The translations under genes were made by a program, and so were the position numbers. A stretch of DNA of 64,000 nucleotides from UBA3064 sp016868095 (GTDB taxonomy: Bacteria > Pseudomonadota > Gammaproteobacteria > Burkholderiales > Burkholderiaceae_E). The stretch is taken from contig JBEDEM010000001.1 in assembly GCA_041175665.1 (NCBI GenBank), positions 13,138-77,137 of the forward strand. Reading direction: 5' to 3'. Shown here in pieces: positions 42,945 to 50,751 of the stretch (within the stretch, counting starts at the first letter, position 1; the number at the start of each line of letters is the position of its first letter). The notes beneath the pieces are model-generated. The model was not told the origin of the DNA. It searched no databases and saw nothing but the letters and a program-made list of their open reading frames with translations.

Positions 42945-44618
42945 TTAAGTTGAGCGATCAAAACTTGGCAGCCTTCGTAATTGGCTCGCCAAGGCAAGAC
43001 AGCGCTCATCAATACTCGCTATGCCCAACATATCGGCAATGCTTTGCGCAACCCGAATGACAGCATGCAAGGCGCGCTGAGAAAAGCCTAAGCTCGCAAG
43101 CTTTTTCAGTAAAGGGTCGGTTTGTGGATCCACCCCAGTGATCGCGAGCAATTGCGCCGCTTGCAAATGCGCATTTAATTGGCCCTGGCGCTTTAACTGC
43201 AGCGCTCGGCAACGCTGTGCGAGCTTTTTCGCTGCAGCCGAGTCAAGCTGCTCGGTGTTGATCGCATGCGCCTGAAACATGGCTGACATGAGATCAAAGG
43301 CCCAGTCGCGTTCGAGTTGCCCGGTAGACGCAGCAGGCCATTGCACTTGCAAATCGATGCGATCGCGTAAGGGACCTGAAATGCGTCCCTGATAACGCCT
43401 CAGGCGCTCGGGGCTGCAAATGCAGTGATCGCGCCTCAGGACTTGGGTGGGGTCGGCCCCATGTGACGATGAGGCTTGCGCCTGGCCGCTTGCAAAGCCA
43501 CAAGGACAGGGGTTACTTGCGGCAACCAACTGGAAGCGTGCGGGAAACTCTGCACTATGAGTGCCCTTTGCTAAATGCATCGATCCAGCCTGCAAAGGTT
43601 CGCGTAAAGCTTCGAGCACGCGGGGGTCAAATTCGGTGAGTTCGTCTAAAAACAAGATGCCGCCATGGGCAAGACTTATCTCGCCAGGCCTTGGCGGTGA
43701 TCCGCCTCCGCACAGCGCAGTCATCGAGGCGCTGTGGTGGGGCTGTCTGAATACCGGCTGCTGCATCGTGTCATGGACGACACGAGAGCGCCTGAGGCTT
43801 GCCATGGCCATTTGCTCACGCTGGGTGGTTTCGCTTGGCGCTGGCAGGATCGATGCCATCGTCTGAGCCAGCATGGTTTTTCCACAACCTGGGGGCCCAA
43901 CCAGCAAGAGGTGATGTCCGCCGCTTGCAGCCACACAGGCTGCAAATTTGGCAAGTGGATTGCCCTTTAAGTCCATGAGATCCTGTGTGGCAGCGGGCGC
44001 CATCAATGGGCTGGCAAGGGGCTCGCTTTTTGAGTCGGCAACGCACGCGTAGGCAAGCGATGGCCTCGCTTGCTCATCGATGAGCGACTCACAAAGCACG
44101 CGTAAGTCGGGCGCCTGCCAAACCGGTCCATCGTAAGCCATCGCACAATCAGCAGCGCTTGCTGGTGGCACACATAGGATCGGGCGGCTTTGGCTTTGAG
44201 CTACCTGTCCGCGTTGTTCAAGACTTCGTGCAAATCCCAGGCCTAAGGCAAAGGCCGCACGCACGGCCTGCAGCTGACCACCGAGCGAAAGTTCTCCGAG
44301 AAAGACAATGCCTTCAATAGCCGAGGCGGGCAGTTGTTGGCTCGCCACCAGGATGCCAAGCGCAATCGGTAGTTCAAAGCCGTTGCTATCTTTGGGGAGG
44401 TCAGCGGGCGCAAGATTCACCGTCAGGCGCTGCTGGGGAAAGACAAATCCGCTTTGGGTCATTGCTGCGCGTACGCGTTCACGCGATTCGCGAACAAGCG
44501 CAGCGGGAAGTCCGACGAGGTGAAACGCGGGTAAGCCGCGGGCAATTTGTACTTCGATGCGCACTGCAATGGCGTTAAGGCCAAGCAGTGCAAGACTATC
44601 GACACGGGCTAGTTGCAT
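42945..44618 (-). CDS. comM: YifB/ComM family Mg-chelatase-like AAA ATPase
   Basis: ComM is a hexameric helicase that helps integrate DNA during natural transformation. The 557-residue protein has the N-terminal S5/LonC-like domain (IARGLPAFHLVGLPAALVRESRERV), an AAA+ Mg-chelatase domain with Walker A VGPPGCGKTMLAQ, Walker B LFLDELTEFD and Mg_chelatase_C. The frame is open to 44729, but the ATG at 44618 begins the family sequence MQLARVDSLALLGLNAI. It is convergent with otnI. It is divergent from torF with a 271-bp gap that holds the nitrogen-control sites. Confidence 0.95.
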   Translation of the reverse strand: MQLARVDSLALLGLNAIAVRIEVQIARGLPAFHLVGLPAALVRESRERVRAAMTQSGFVFPQQRLTVNLAPADLPKDSNGFELPIALGILVASQQLPASAIEGIVFLGELSLGGQLQAVRAAFALGLGFARSLEQRGQVAQSQSRPILCVPPASAADCAMAYDGPVWQAPDLRVLCESLIDEQARPSLAYACVADSKSEPLASPLMAPAATQDLMDLKGNPLAKFAACVAASGGHHLLLVGPPGCGKTMLAQTMASILPAPSETTQREQMAMASLRRSRVVHDTMQQPVFRQPHHSASMTALCGGGSPPRPGEISLAHGGILFLDELTEFDPRVLEALREPLQAGSMHLAKGTHSAEFPARFQLVAASNPCPCGFASGQAQASSSHGADPTQVLRRDHCICSPERLRRYQGRISGPLRDRIDLQVQWPAASTGQLERDWAFDLMSAMFQAHAINTEQLDSAAAKKLAQRCRALQLKRQGQLNAHLQAAQLLAITGVDPQTDPLLKKLASLGFSQRALHAVIRVAQSIADMLGIASIDERCLALASQLRRLPSFDRST

Positions 44619-44724
44619 AGGGGTGCTTTCAAAAGGGCTCTTGGGCTGCCCGAGTCGCTGAGCGCAGGCCATGCCTTCCGCCCCATGACCGCATGAGAGC
44701 GCCGCTGTGCGATAACAGTGCGCA

Positions 44725-44741
44725 TGCACCGACGTGGTGCG
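44725..44741. promoter_or_regulatory. NtrC-type dyad upstream of torF-glnK-amtB
   Basis: TGCACCGACGTGGTGCG is a near-perfect inverted repeat and matches the enterobacterial NtrC consensus TGCACCA-N3-TGGTGCA at all but two positions, both at symmetric or end bases. It is centred about 110 bases upstream of the predicted sigma-54 start site, a usual enhancer position. NtrC itself is not in this window. Confidence 0.7.
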
Positions 44742-44816
44742 CTTAGTGACCTCTCCGCATCAAAGCGCGCGATCCGAACGCTTATGCGATGGCTTGACGC
44801 GATAGCGCTACCCTTT

Positions 44817-44833
44817 TTGGCACAACTTCTGCT
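44817..44833 (+). promoter_or_regulatory. Sigma-54 promoter of torF-glnK-amtB
   Basis: TTGGCACAACTTCTGCT matches the -24/-12 consensus (YTGGCACGrNNNTTGCW) at nearly all positions. The GG at 44819-44820 and GC at 44831-44832 have the required ten-base spacing. Transcription should start near 44844, leaving about 45 bases before the torF ATG. This fits nitrogen-limitation control by NtrC. Confidence 0.75.
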
Positions 44834-44889
44834 TTGGCTCAGAAACCGCCTCAATTGCGGGCTTTTGACCCCTAACACGGAGCAACGTG

Positions 44890-45687
44890 ATGCAAACCAA
44901 AACCTCTCGCCCTAACCTGATGACCTTCGCAAAACACACGAGCTTGTCGGCACTGTTCGGTACGGCCATCTTATTGGGGGCAGCTTCAGCTGTTCCTTCA
45001 ACAGCCAGTGCTCAAGATAAATTTTCGCTGACCGGAAACGCAGCGCTTGTGAGTGATTATCGCTATCGCGGCATCACGCAAACCCGCTTTGATCCTGCGG
45101 TTCAAGTGGGCGCTGACTTGGGTTTACCCAATGGCCTTTATGCAGGTGTTTGGGCAACTAATATCAAGTGGATTAAGGACGCAGCGCCAGGCGGAAAGGG
45201 TGCTTCTGAAGTCGATCTTTACGCGGGCTATAAGGCGGAGCTCGGCAAAGACTTAATGGCTGACGTTGGGGTTTTGCGCTATCAATACCCAGGCAATAAC
45301 TATGTGATTACGGGTGGCGACAACGCCAACACGACCGAGCTCTACGCAGCGTTGAGCTTTGGTCCGGCAACACTGAAGTACTCGCGTTCAACCACGAGCC
45401 TGTTTGGTTGGGCCGATTCCAAGGGTAGCGGGTATTTGGATTTATCGGCTGCGATCGACATGGGTGGCGGTTGGAATATTGTTCCTCACCTAGGGCGGCA
45501 GACGGTCGCAAACAACGCTTACGCGAATTACACCGACTATTCGATTGCAATCACCAAGGACTTTTCGGGACTTGTGCTCGGAATGAGCCTGGTTGGTGTG
45601 GATGCCAAAGATGAAATGGCCTACCGAGCTGACGGCAAGTTTGCCGGCAAGTCGGGCGTCGTACTTTCTGCCAAATACAACTTCTAG
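44890..45687 (+). CDS. TorF-family putative outer-membrane porin
   Basis: A 265-residue beta-barrel-type outer-membrane protein of the TorF (Gcw_chp) family. It has a signal peptide with a hydrophobic core around residues 18-35 and probable cleavage after ASA before QDKFSLTGN. The mature part has alternating amphipathic strands and ends in a terminal Phe (SAKYNF), as outer-membrane barrels do. An in-frame GTG lies directly before the ATG. It is the first gene of the sigma-54 operon and is ten bases from glnK. It may admit ammonium or other nitrogen sources; that role is from the operon. Confidence 0.85.
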   Translation: MQTKTSRPNLMTFAKHTSLSALFGTAILLGAASAVPSTASAQDKFSLTGNAALVSDYRYRGITQTRFDPAVQVGADLGLPNGLYAGVWATNIKWIKDAAPGGKGASEVDLYAGYKAELGKDLMADVGVLRYQYPGNNYVITGGDNANTTELYAALSFGPATLKYSRSTTSLFGWADSKGSGYLDLSAAIDMGGGWNIVPHLGRQTVANNAYANYTDYSIAITKDFSGLVLGMSLVGVDAKDEMAYRADGKFAGKSGVVLSAKYNF

Positions 45688-45697
45688 GAGTCTTGTT

Positions 45698-46036
45698 ATG
45701 AAATTGATCACGGCAGTGATAAAGCCATTCAAGCTTGATGAGGTGAGAGAAGCTTTATCCGAAATCGGCGTTCAAGGCATTACGGTGACCGAGGTCAAAG
45801 GATTCGGGCGCCAAAAAGGGCATACCGAGCTTTATCGTGGTGCCGAGTATGTGGTCGATTTCCTACCCAAGGTCAAGCTCGAAGTTGCGATTCCGGAGGC
45901 CTTGCTGGAACGCGCAATCGAAGCCATCGAAAAGGCTGCCCGAACCGGAAAAATTGGTGACGGGAAGATCTTTGTTTACAGCCTCGATGAGGTGATCCGA
46001 ATCCGCACCGGTGAGACCGGTGAGTCGGCGATCTGA
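45698..46036 (+). CDS. glnK: PII nitrogen regulatory protein
   Basis: PII proteins sense ATP/ADP and 2-oxoglutarate and bind AmtB to block it. The 112-residue protein has the T-loop with uridylylation site Tyr51 in TELYRGAEYVVDFLPK, and the nucleotide-binding B- and C-loop segments TGKIGDGKIFVYSLDEVIRIRTGETG. The open frame runs upstream to 45593 inside torF, but MKLITAVIKPFK at 45698 is the family start. It is directly before amtB, which marks it as the GlnK type. TAGGAG lies seven bases before the ATG. Confidence 0.96.
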   Translation: MKLITAVIKPFKLDEVREALSEIGVQGITVTEVKGFGRQKGHTELYRGAEYVVDFLPKVKLEVAIPEALLERAIEAIEKAARTGKIGDGKIFVYSLDEVIRIRTGETGESAI

Positions 46037-46073
46037 CTGCGTACAAGCGCATTCCAACGCGAAAGGAATTCGA

Positions 46074-47636
46074 ATGAATAAGTTTTTTAACATCAGGTGG
46101 ATGCTAGGACTTGCGCTTAGCCTCTCACTAAATGCTGCACCATTGACCGAGGCGCTCGCCCAGTCGACACCTGTAGCCTCCACCGCCAAGGCCGAGGCTC
46201 CAGCCAAGGCCGAAGCGCCCGCGGAGGCTAAAGCGGCAGCGCCAGCACAGGCTGGGGTTGACGCTAAGGCAGAGGACAAAGCCCAAGCCTCTGAAGCCAA
46301 GGCTGAGGCGGCTCCAACACCGCCCGCGCCTAATAAAGGCGATACAGCCTGGATGATGGTTGCCACCTTGCTGGTGGTGATGATGGCCGTGCCAGGGCTT
46401 GCTCTTTTCTACGGTGGTCTGGTGAGGGCAAAAAATGTACTGTCAGTGCTTATGCAAGTAAGCACGGTCTTCTCGCTGATCGTGGTGCTGTGGGTCGTCT
46501 ATGGTTACAGCCTTGCCTTTACTGGCGGCTCAGCCTTCATCGGCGGACTTGACAAGCTCTTTTTGGCTGGCGTAACCGCCGACTCGCCGGGGGCAACCTT
46601 CAGCAAAGGCGTCTACATCCCAGAGATTGTTTTTGTTGCTTTCCAGGCGACCTTTGCGGCGATTACCTGCGCGCTCATTGTTGGCGCTTTTGCTGAAAGG
46701 GTGAAGTTTGCGGCAGTGCTTCTTTTCTCGGTGATCTGGTTTACCTTTGGCTACATCCCCGTGGCGCACATGGTCTGGTTCTGGGATGGTCCGGATGCAA
46801 TCACGGATGAGAAAACCCTCGAGTCGGTCACTGCGGCTGCTGGCTGGTTGTGGCAAAAGGGTGCGCTTGACTTTGCGGGTGGCACCGTCGTGCACATTAA
46901 TGCTGGAGTTGCCGGCTTGGTCGGGGCCTACTTAATCGGTAAACGCATTGGCTTTGGCAAGGAGGCGATGGCACCGCATTCCTTGCCGCTCACCCTGGTG
47001 GGCGCCTGTTTGCTATGGGTCGGTTGGTTTGGGTTTAATGCAGGCTCAAACCTTGAAGCCAACGGCGTTGCCGGCATGGCCTTCATCAACACCTTGGTTG
47101 CAGCTGCCTGCGGTTTGCTTGCCTGGTCACTTGGTGAGTGGATGTCCAAGGGCGAGCCATCGATGCTTGGCGCTGCTTCAGGTGCGGTTGCCGGTCTCGT
47201 CGGCATCACGCCAGCCTGCGGCTTTGTCGGTCCCATGGGCGCGATCGTCATCGGTCTCGTTTCAGGGCTGGCGGCTCTTTGGGGCGTTGGCGGGCTCAAG
47301 CGCTTGCTCGGTGCTGATGACAGCCTTGATGTCTTCGGTGTGCATGGCGTGGCAGGCATCGTTGGTGCCTTGTTGACTGGGGTGTTTGCTGCACCCTCGC
47401 TGGGCGGATCGGGCATTTTCGATTATGTCGCCAATGCAGCGTCTGCCGACTACTCGATCGGATCCCAAGTGTGGGTGCAGGCACAGGCTGTTTTGGTCAC
47501 CGTGCTGTGGTCTGCGATTGTTTCTTTCATTGCCTACAAGATTGTCGATGTGGTGATTGGACTTCGCGTGAGCGATGAACAAGAGCGCGAAGGCCTTGAT
47601 ATCGCATCCCACGGTGAATCGGCATATCGGTACTGA
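46074..47636 (+). CDS. amtB: Ammonium transporter AmtB
   Basis: AmtB is an ammonium-conducting channel of eleven membrane helices. The 520-residue protein has an N-terminal signal-like helix (residues 7-29), then an Ala/Lys/Glu/Pro-rich low-complexity stretch (31-88), then the Amt core from WMMVATLLVVMMAVPG, with ALFYGGLVRAKNVLS and later the cytoplasmic TG-rich core VFGVHGVAGIVGALLTG that includes the conserved His. The long low-complexity part is exported to the periplasm. The start has AAAGGAA upstream. The gene ends 38 bases before a strong terminator. Confidence 0.95.
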   Translation: MNKFFNIRWMLGLALSLSLNAAPLTEALAQSTPVASTAKAEAPAKAEAPAEAKAAAPAQAGVDAKAEDKAQASEAKAEAAPTPPAPNKGDTAWMMVATLLVVMMAVPGLALFYGGLVRAKNVLSVLMQVSTVFSLIVVLWVVYGYSLAFTGGSAFIGGLDKLFLAGVTADSPGATFSKGVYIPEIVFVAFQATFAAITCALIVGAFAERVKFAAVLLFSVIWFTFGYIPVAHMVWFWDGPDAITDEKTLESVTAAAGWLWQKGALDFAGGTVVHINAGVAGLVGAYLIGKRIGFGKEAMAPHSLPLTLVGACLLWVGWFGFNAGSNLEANGVAGMAFINTLVAAACGLLAWSLGEWMSKGEPSMLGAASGAVAGLVGITPACGFVGPMGAIVIGLVSGLAALWGVGGLKRLLGADDSLDVFGVHGVAGIVGALLTGVFAAPSLGGSGIFDYVANAASADYSIGSQVWVQAQAVLVTVLWSAIVSFIAYKIVDVVIGLRVSDEQEREGLDIASHGESAYRY

Positions 47637-47674
47637 CTGCGTTTAATTCTCAGTTTTCTTCTTCATGCGTCTTC

Positions 47675-47700
47675 CCCCGCCCTTGTGGCGGGGTTTTTTT
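47675..47700 (+). terminator. Intrinsic terminator after amtB
   Basis: CCCCGCC and GGCGGGG form a perfect seven-base stem around a five-base loop, followed directly by seven T. It is 39 bases after the amtB stop and should end the torF-glnK-amtB transcript before gshA. Confidence 0.93.
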
Positions 47701-47754
47701 CATCCGGGTCGGCCAACTACAATGCAGCCTCGGCAAACTACAAGGCGCATGCCC

Positions 47755-49053
47755 ATGGTTCCCCACTTGAAAACCGCGCTCAACGGTCCTTTGTTGGCGT
47801 TAGAGAAGCAAATTATCGAAGCAAGTACTTCGATCGAACGCTGGTTTCGCCTCGCTTGGCAAGATCACACCCCGCCCTTTTATGGTTCGGTCGATTTAAG
47901 GCATGCTGGATTTAAGCTTTCACCGGTCGATATGAATTTATTTCCGGGCGGATTTAATAACTTATCCGACGAGATGGTGCCCTTGGCCATCCAAGCGGCG
48001 ATGGCAGCGATCGAAAAATACTGTGCTGACGCCCGCAATCTTTTATTGATCCCCGAGAACCATACCCGTAATAGCTTTTATCTGATGAATGTGGCGCGGC
48101 TTGTAAGCATTCTTCGTCAAACAGGTCTTGAAGTGCGTCTCGGCAGCCTAAACCCAGAAATCGTTCAGGCCACCGATATTGAATTGCCCAATGGTCAGCG
48201 GTTATTGATTGAGCCTTTAAAGCGCCAGCAACAAGCCGACGGTTCGGCACGATTGGGGCTTGAGCAATTCGACCCTTGTGCCATTTTGCTCAACAATGAT
48301 TTATCGGCCGGTATTCCCGAGCTTTTGCAAGGCATCGATCAGCAAGTGCTTTTGCCGCCTTTGCACGCAGGCTGGGCAGTCCGACGCAAGTCCAAGCACT
48401 TTGCTGCGTTTAACCAGGTTGTCGATGACTTTGCCCAGTTGCTGCATATTGACCCGTGGTTAATCAATCCTTATTTCGGTCTGTGCGAAAACGTCAATTT
48501 TCAAGAGCGCACGGGCGAGCAATGTATGGCCGAAGAGGTCGATCGCCTGCTCACACGCATTCGCGCCAAGTACAAGGAATACGGGATTGCAGAAGAGGCC
48601 TTTGTGATTGTCAAGGCCGATGCGGGCACTTATGGCATGGGTGTGATGTCGGTTAATGATGCTTCGCAGGTCATGAATCTGAATCGCAAGCAGCGCAACA
48701 AAATGGCTGTGGTCAAAGAGGGGCTTGAAGTCAGTCAGGTGTTATTACAAGAGGGCGTGCCAACCATCGAGCAACTCGAAGGCTCAAGTGCCGAACCGGT
48801 GGTCTACATGATCGACCGCTATGTGGTGGGCGGTTTTTACCGTGTCCATGAAAGCCGCAGCAGGCAAGAAAGCCTCAATGCCCCCGGCATGCATTTTGTC
48901 CCACTGCCTTTTGAAACCTCTTGTATTCGACCCGACGACGCCGAGCCGCCCGAGGCTGCGCCTAACCGTTTTTATGCTTACGGGGTGGTGGCTCGTTTAG
49001 CCTTGCTGGCGGCAGCGATTGAATTAGAGCAAACTGAGCCCGGCGAGGTTTAA
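47755..49053 (+). CDS. gshA: Glutamate-cysteine ligase (PF08886 type)
   Basis: GshA makes gamma-glutamylcysteine, the first step of glutathione synthesis. The 432-residue protein belongs to the proteobacterial GshA family (PF08886), unrelated in sequence to the E. coli enzyme. It starts MVPHLKTALNGPLLALE, with SVDLRHAGFKLSPVDMNLFPGG and the ATP-grasp-like part FVIVKADAGTYGMGVMSV. The frame opens from 47665, inside the terminator, and ATG 47749 is another option. The ATG at 47755 has AAGG about ten bases before it and matches the family start. It is followed by gshB after 59 bases. Confidence 0.93.
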   Translation: MVPHLKTALNGPLLALEKQIIEASTSIERWFRLAWQDHTPPFYGSVDLRHAGFKLSPVDMNLFPGGFNNLSDEMVPLAIQAAMAAIEKYCADARNLLLIPENHTRNSFYLMNVARLVSILRQTGLEVRLGSLNPEIVQATDIELPNGQRLLIEPLKRQQQADGSARLGLEQFDPCAILLNNDLSAGIPELLQGIDQQVLLPPLHAGWAVRRKSKHFAAFNQVVDDFAQLLHIDPWLINPYFGLCENVNFQERTGEQCMAEEVDRLLTRIRAKYKEYGIAEEAFVIVKADAGTYGMGVMSVNDASQVMNLNRKQRNKMAVVKEGLEVSQVLLQEGVPTIEQLEGSSAEPVVYMIDRYVVGGFYRVHESRSRQESLNAPGMHFVPLPFETSCIRPDDAEPPEAAPNRFYAYGVVARLALLAAAIELEQTEPGEV

Positions 49054-49112
49054 TCGTTGGCGCTCGAGCCGCCCTTGGCGTGCTCGACAACCGCTTGTCG
49101 GAGAGAACTAGG

Positions 49113-50081
49113 ATGCAATGGCTATTTATCGTTGACCCGATTAACAGCTTTCAAATCAAAAAGGACAGCAGTTACGCGATGATGCAGGCTGCTCAAGCGC
49201 TTGGCCATGCGATTTGGGTGGCTGAGCTGGGCGACCTTTACGCACGAAGCGACAAGGTTTACGCGACCGCCGCTCCGATCACCTTACAAGCGCTCTCACC
49301 GGGGGCCATGGCACTCAAAAGCCCGCGATGGTATGCACAAGGTGAATCGCAAGAGCGATTGCTGAGTGGGTTTGACGCAGTCTTGATGCGCAAAGACCCG
49401 CCCTTTGATCTGGAATTTCTCTACGCGACACTTTTGCTTGAGCAAGCGCAGCGTGGAGGAGCCAAGGTGTTTAACCGCCCACAAATGCTGCGCGATCACA
49501 ATGAAAAGCTTGCCATTTTGGAGTTTCCGCAGTTTATTGCCGACACCTTGGTGAGTCGTGATCCGCAAAAGCTGCGAGCCTTTGTGCAAGCGCATAAGCT
49601 TGCGATTTTCAAGCTCTTGGATGGCATGGGTGGGGCTTCGATTTTTCAGGCGCGTGCCGATGACCCTAACCTGTCGGTTATTCTTGAAACCATGGCCCAA
49701 TTCGGTCGCCGCAGCGTGATGGCCCAGGCTTATATTCCTGAGATTTTGCAAGGCGATAAGCGGGTGTTGTTGATCGGCGGCGAGGTCGTGCCTTTTGCAC
49801 TTGCAAGGATTCCCCAGGCCGGGGAGTCGCGAGGTAATTTGGCGGCTGGAGGCCGGGCCGAAGCCCGCCCCTTGACTGCCTCAGATCGCCGCATCGGCGA
49901 ATACCTGGCGCCCAGGCTTTACGAGCGAGGCTTATTTTTGGTCGGATTGGACATTATTGGCGAGCGCTTAACCGAAATCAATGTCACATCGCCCACATGT
50001 TTTCGTGAAATCATGGACCAGACGGGCTTTGATGTAGCGGGCATGTTTGTGCGCAAACTGACCGAGGTCTGCCAGCAATGA
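49113..50081 (+). CDS. gshB: Glutathione synthetase
   Basis: GshB joins glycine to gamma-glutamylcysteine. The 322-residue ATP-grasp protein starts MQWLFIVDPINSFQIKKDSS, typical of the family, and contains RDHNEKLAILEFP, the ATP-grasp segment FKLLDGMGGASIF, and INVTSPTCFREI near the C terminus with metal ligands. The frame is open from 49080, but the ATG at 49113 begins the family sequence. Its last four bases overlap the EIIA gene. Confidence 0.96.
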   Translation: MQWLFIVDPINSFQIKKDSSYAMMQAAQALGHAIWVAELGDLYARSDKVYATAAPITLQALSPGAMALKSPRWYAQGESQERLLSGFDAVLMRKDPPFDLEFLYATLLLEQAQRGGAKVFNRPQMLRDHNEKLAILEFPQFIADTLVSRDPQKLRAFVQAHKLAIFKLLDGMGGASIFQARADDPNLSVILETMAQFGRRSVMAQAYIPEILQGDKRVLLIGGEVVPFALARIPQAGESRGNLAAGGRAEARPLTASDRRIGEYLAPRLYERGLFLVGLDIIGERLTEINVTSPTCFREIMDQTGFDVAGMFVRKLTEVCQQ

Positions 50082-50482
50082 TCGGGGTCTTGGTGATCTC
50101 GCATGAGCCGCTGGGCACAGCGCTTATTCGTGCGACCCGTCACGTATTTGGTCGCTTGCCTGCGCAATTGGCCGCACTCGATGTGATTCCCGACGAAGAC
50201 CCTGAAGCAGCGTATCGGGCAGCCTGCGAATTGGCGCTGCGCATCAACGACGGATCGGGGCTCCTGGTTTTAACCGATTGTTTTGGAGCAACCCCATCGA
50301 GGGTTGCCATACGTTTGGCACAACCCCAAAGGGTGCAAGTGCTCGCGGGTGTGAATTTGCCGATGTTACTGAAGGCCCTCGGTAATCGGCGCATGGAGCT
50401 TTCAGAACTTGTGGCTGCGGTCAGTGCGACCGGACAGCATGCGATTTGCGAGATGGCCAACCCATCGAAGGAGGCCGCGTAA
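50078..50482 (+). CDS. PTS system EIIA component (mannose/fructose-type IIA)
   Basis: This 134-residue protein has the IIA-Man fold: IGVLVISHEPLG with the phosphorylated His9, and LVLTDCFGATPSRVAI. It accepts phosphate from HPr, which is encoded next. The four-base overlap with gshB and the one-base junction with the HPr gene show one operon. No EIIB or EIIC is present, so transport of a sugar through this set is not supported; a regulatory relay is more likely. Confidence 0.93.
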   Translation: MIGVLVISHEPLGTALIRATRHVFGRLPAQLAALDVIPDEDPEAAYRAACELALRINDGSGLLVLTDCFGATPSRVAIRLAQPQRVQVLAGVNLPMLLKALGNRRMELSELVAAVSATGQHAICEMANPSKEAA

Positions 50483-50751
50483 TGACCCAGGGCGAAGTAA
50501 GCCTCGTCAATAAACTTGGGCTTCACGCCAGACCCTCAGCTAAGGTTTCACAGCTCGCATCGAGCTTCAAGTGCGATGTCTGGCTGGCACGCGGCAGCCG
50601 CAAGATCAACGCCAAAAGCATCATGGGCGTGATGATGCTAGCTGCACCTCAAGGCGCTACGCTCATCGTATCGGCCGATGGCGCTGATGAGCACGACGCG
50701 GTCAAGGCCATGGTGGACCTGTTTGCAAGCGGGTTTGGGGAGCTTGGCTGA
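50482..50751 (+). CDS. ptsH: Phosphocarrier protein HPr
   Basis: HPr passes phosphate from EI to EIIA. The 89-residue protein has the active-site His15 in NKLGLHARPSAKVSQLAS and the segment KSIMGVMMLAA containing the regulatory Ser46-type site. The frame is open from 50446, but the ATG at 50482 overlaps the EIIA stop by one base and gives the family start. It is followed by ptsI with a one-base overlap. Confidence 0.96.
   Translation: MTQGEVSLVNKLGLHARPSAKVSQLASSFKCDVWLARGSRKINAKSIMGVMMLAAPQGATLIVSADGADEHDAVKAMVDLFASGFGELG

Noticed and set aside
47665..47754. An upstream start for gshA at 47665
   Set aside because: The added residues are encoded by the amtB terminator and spacer, and the family begins at MVPHL (47755).
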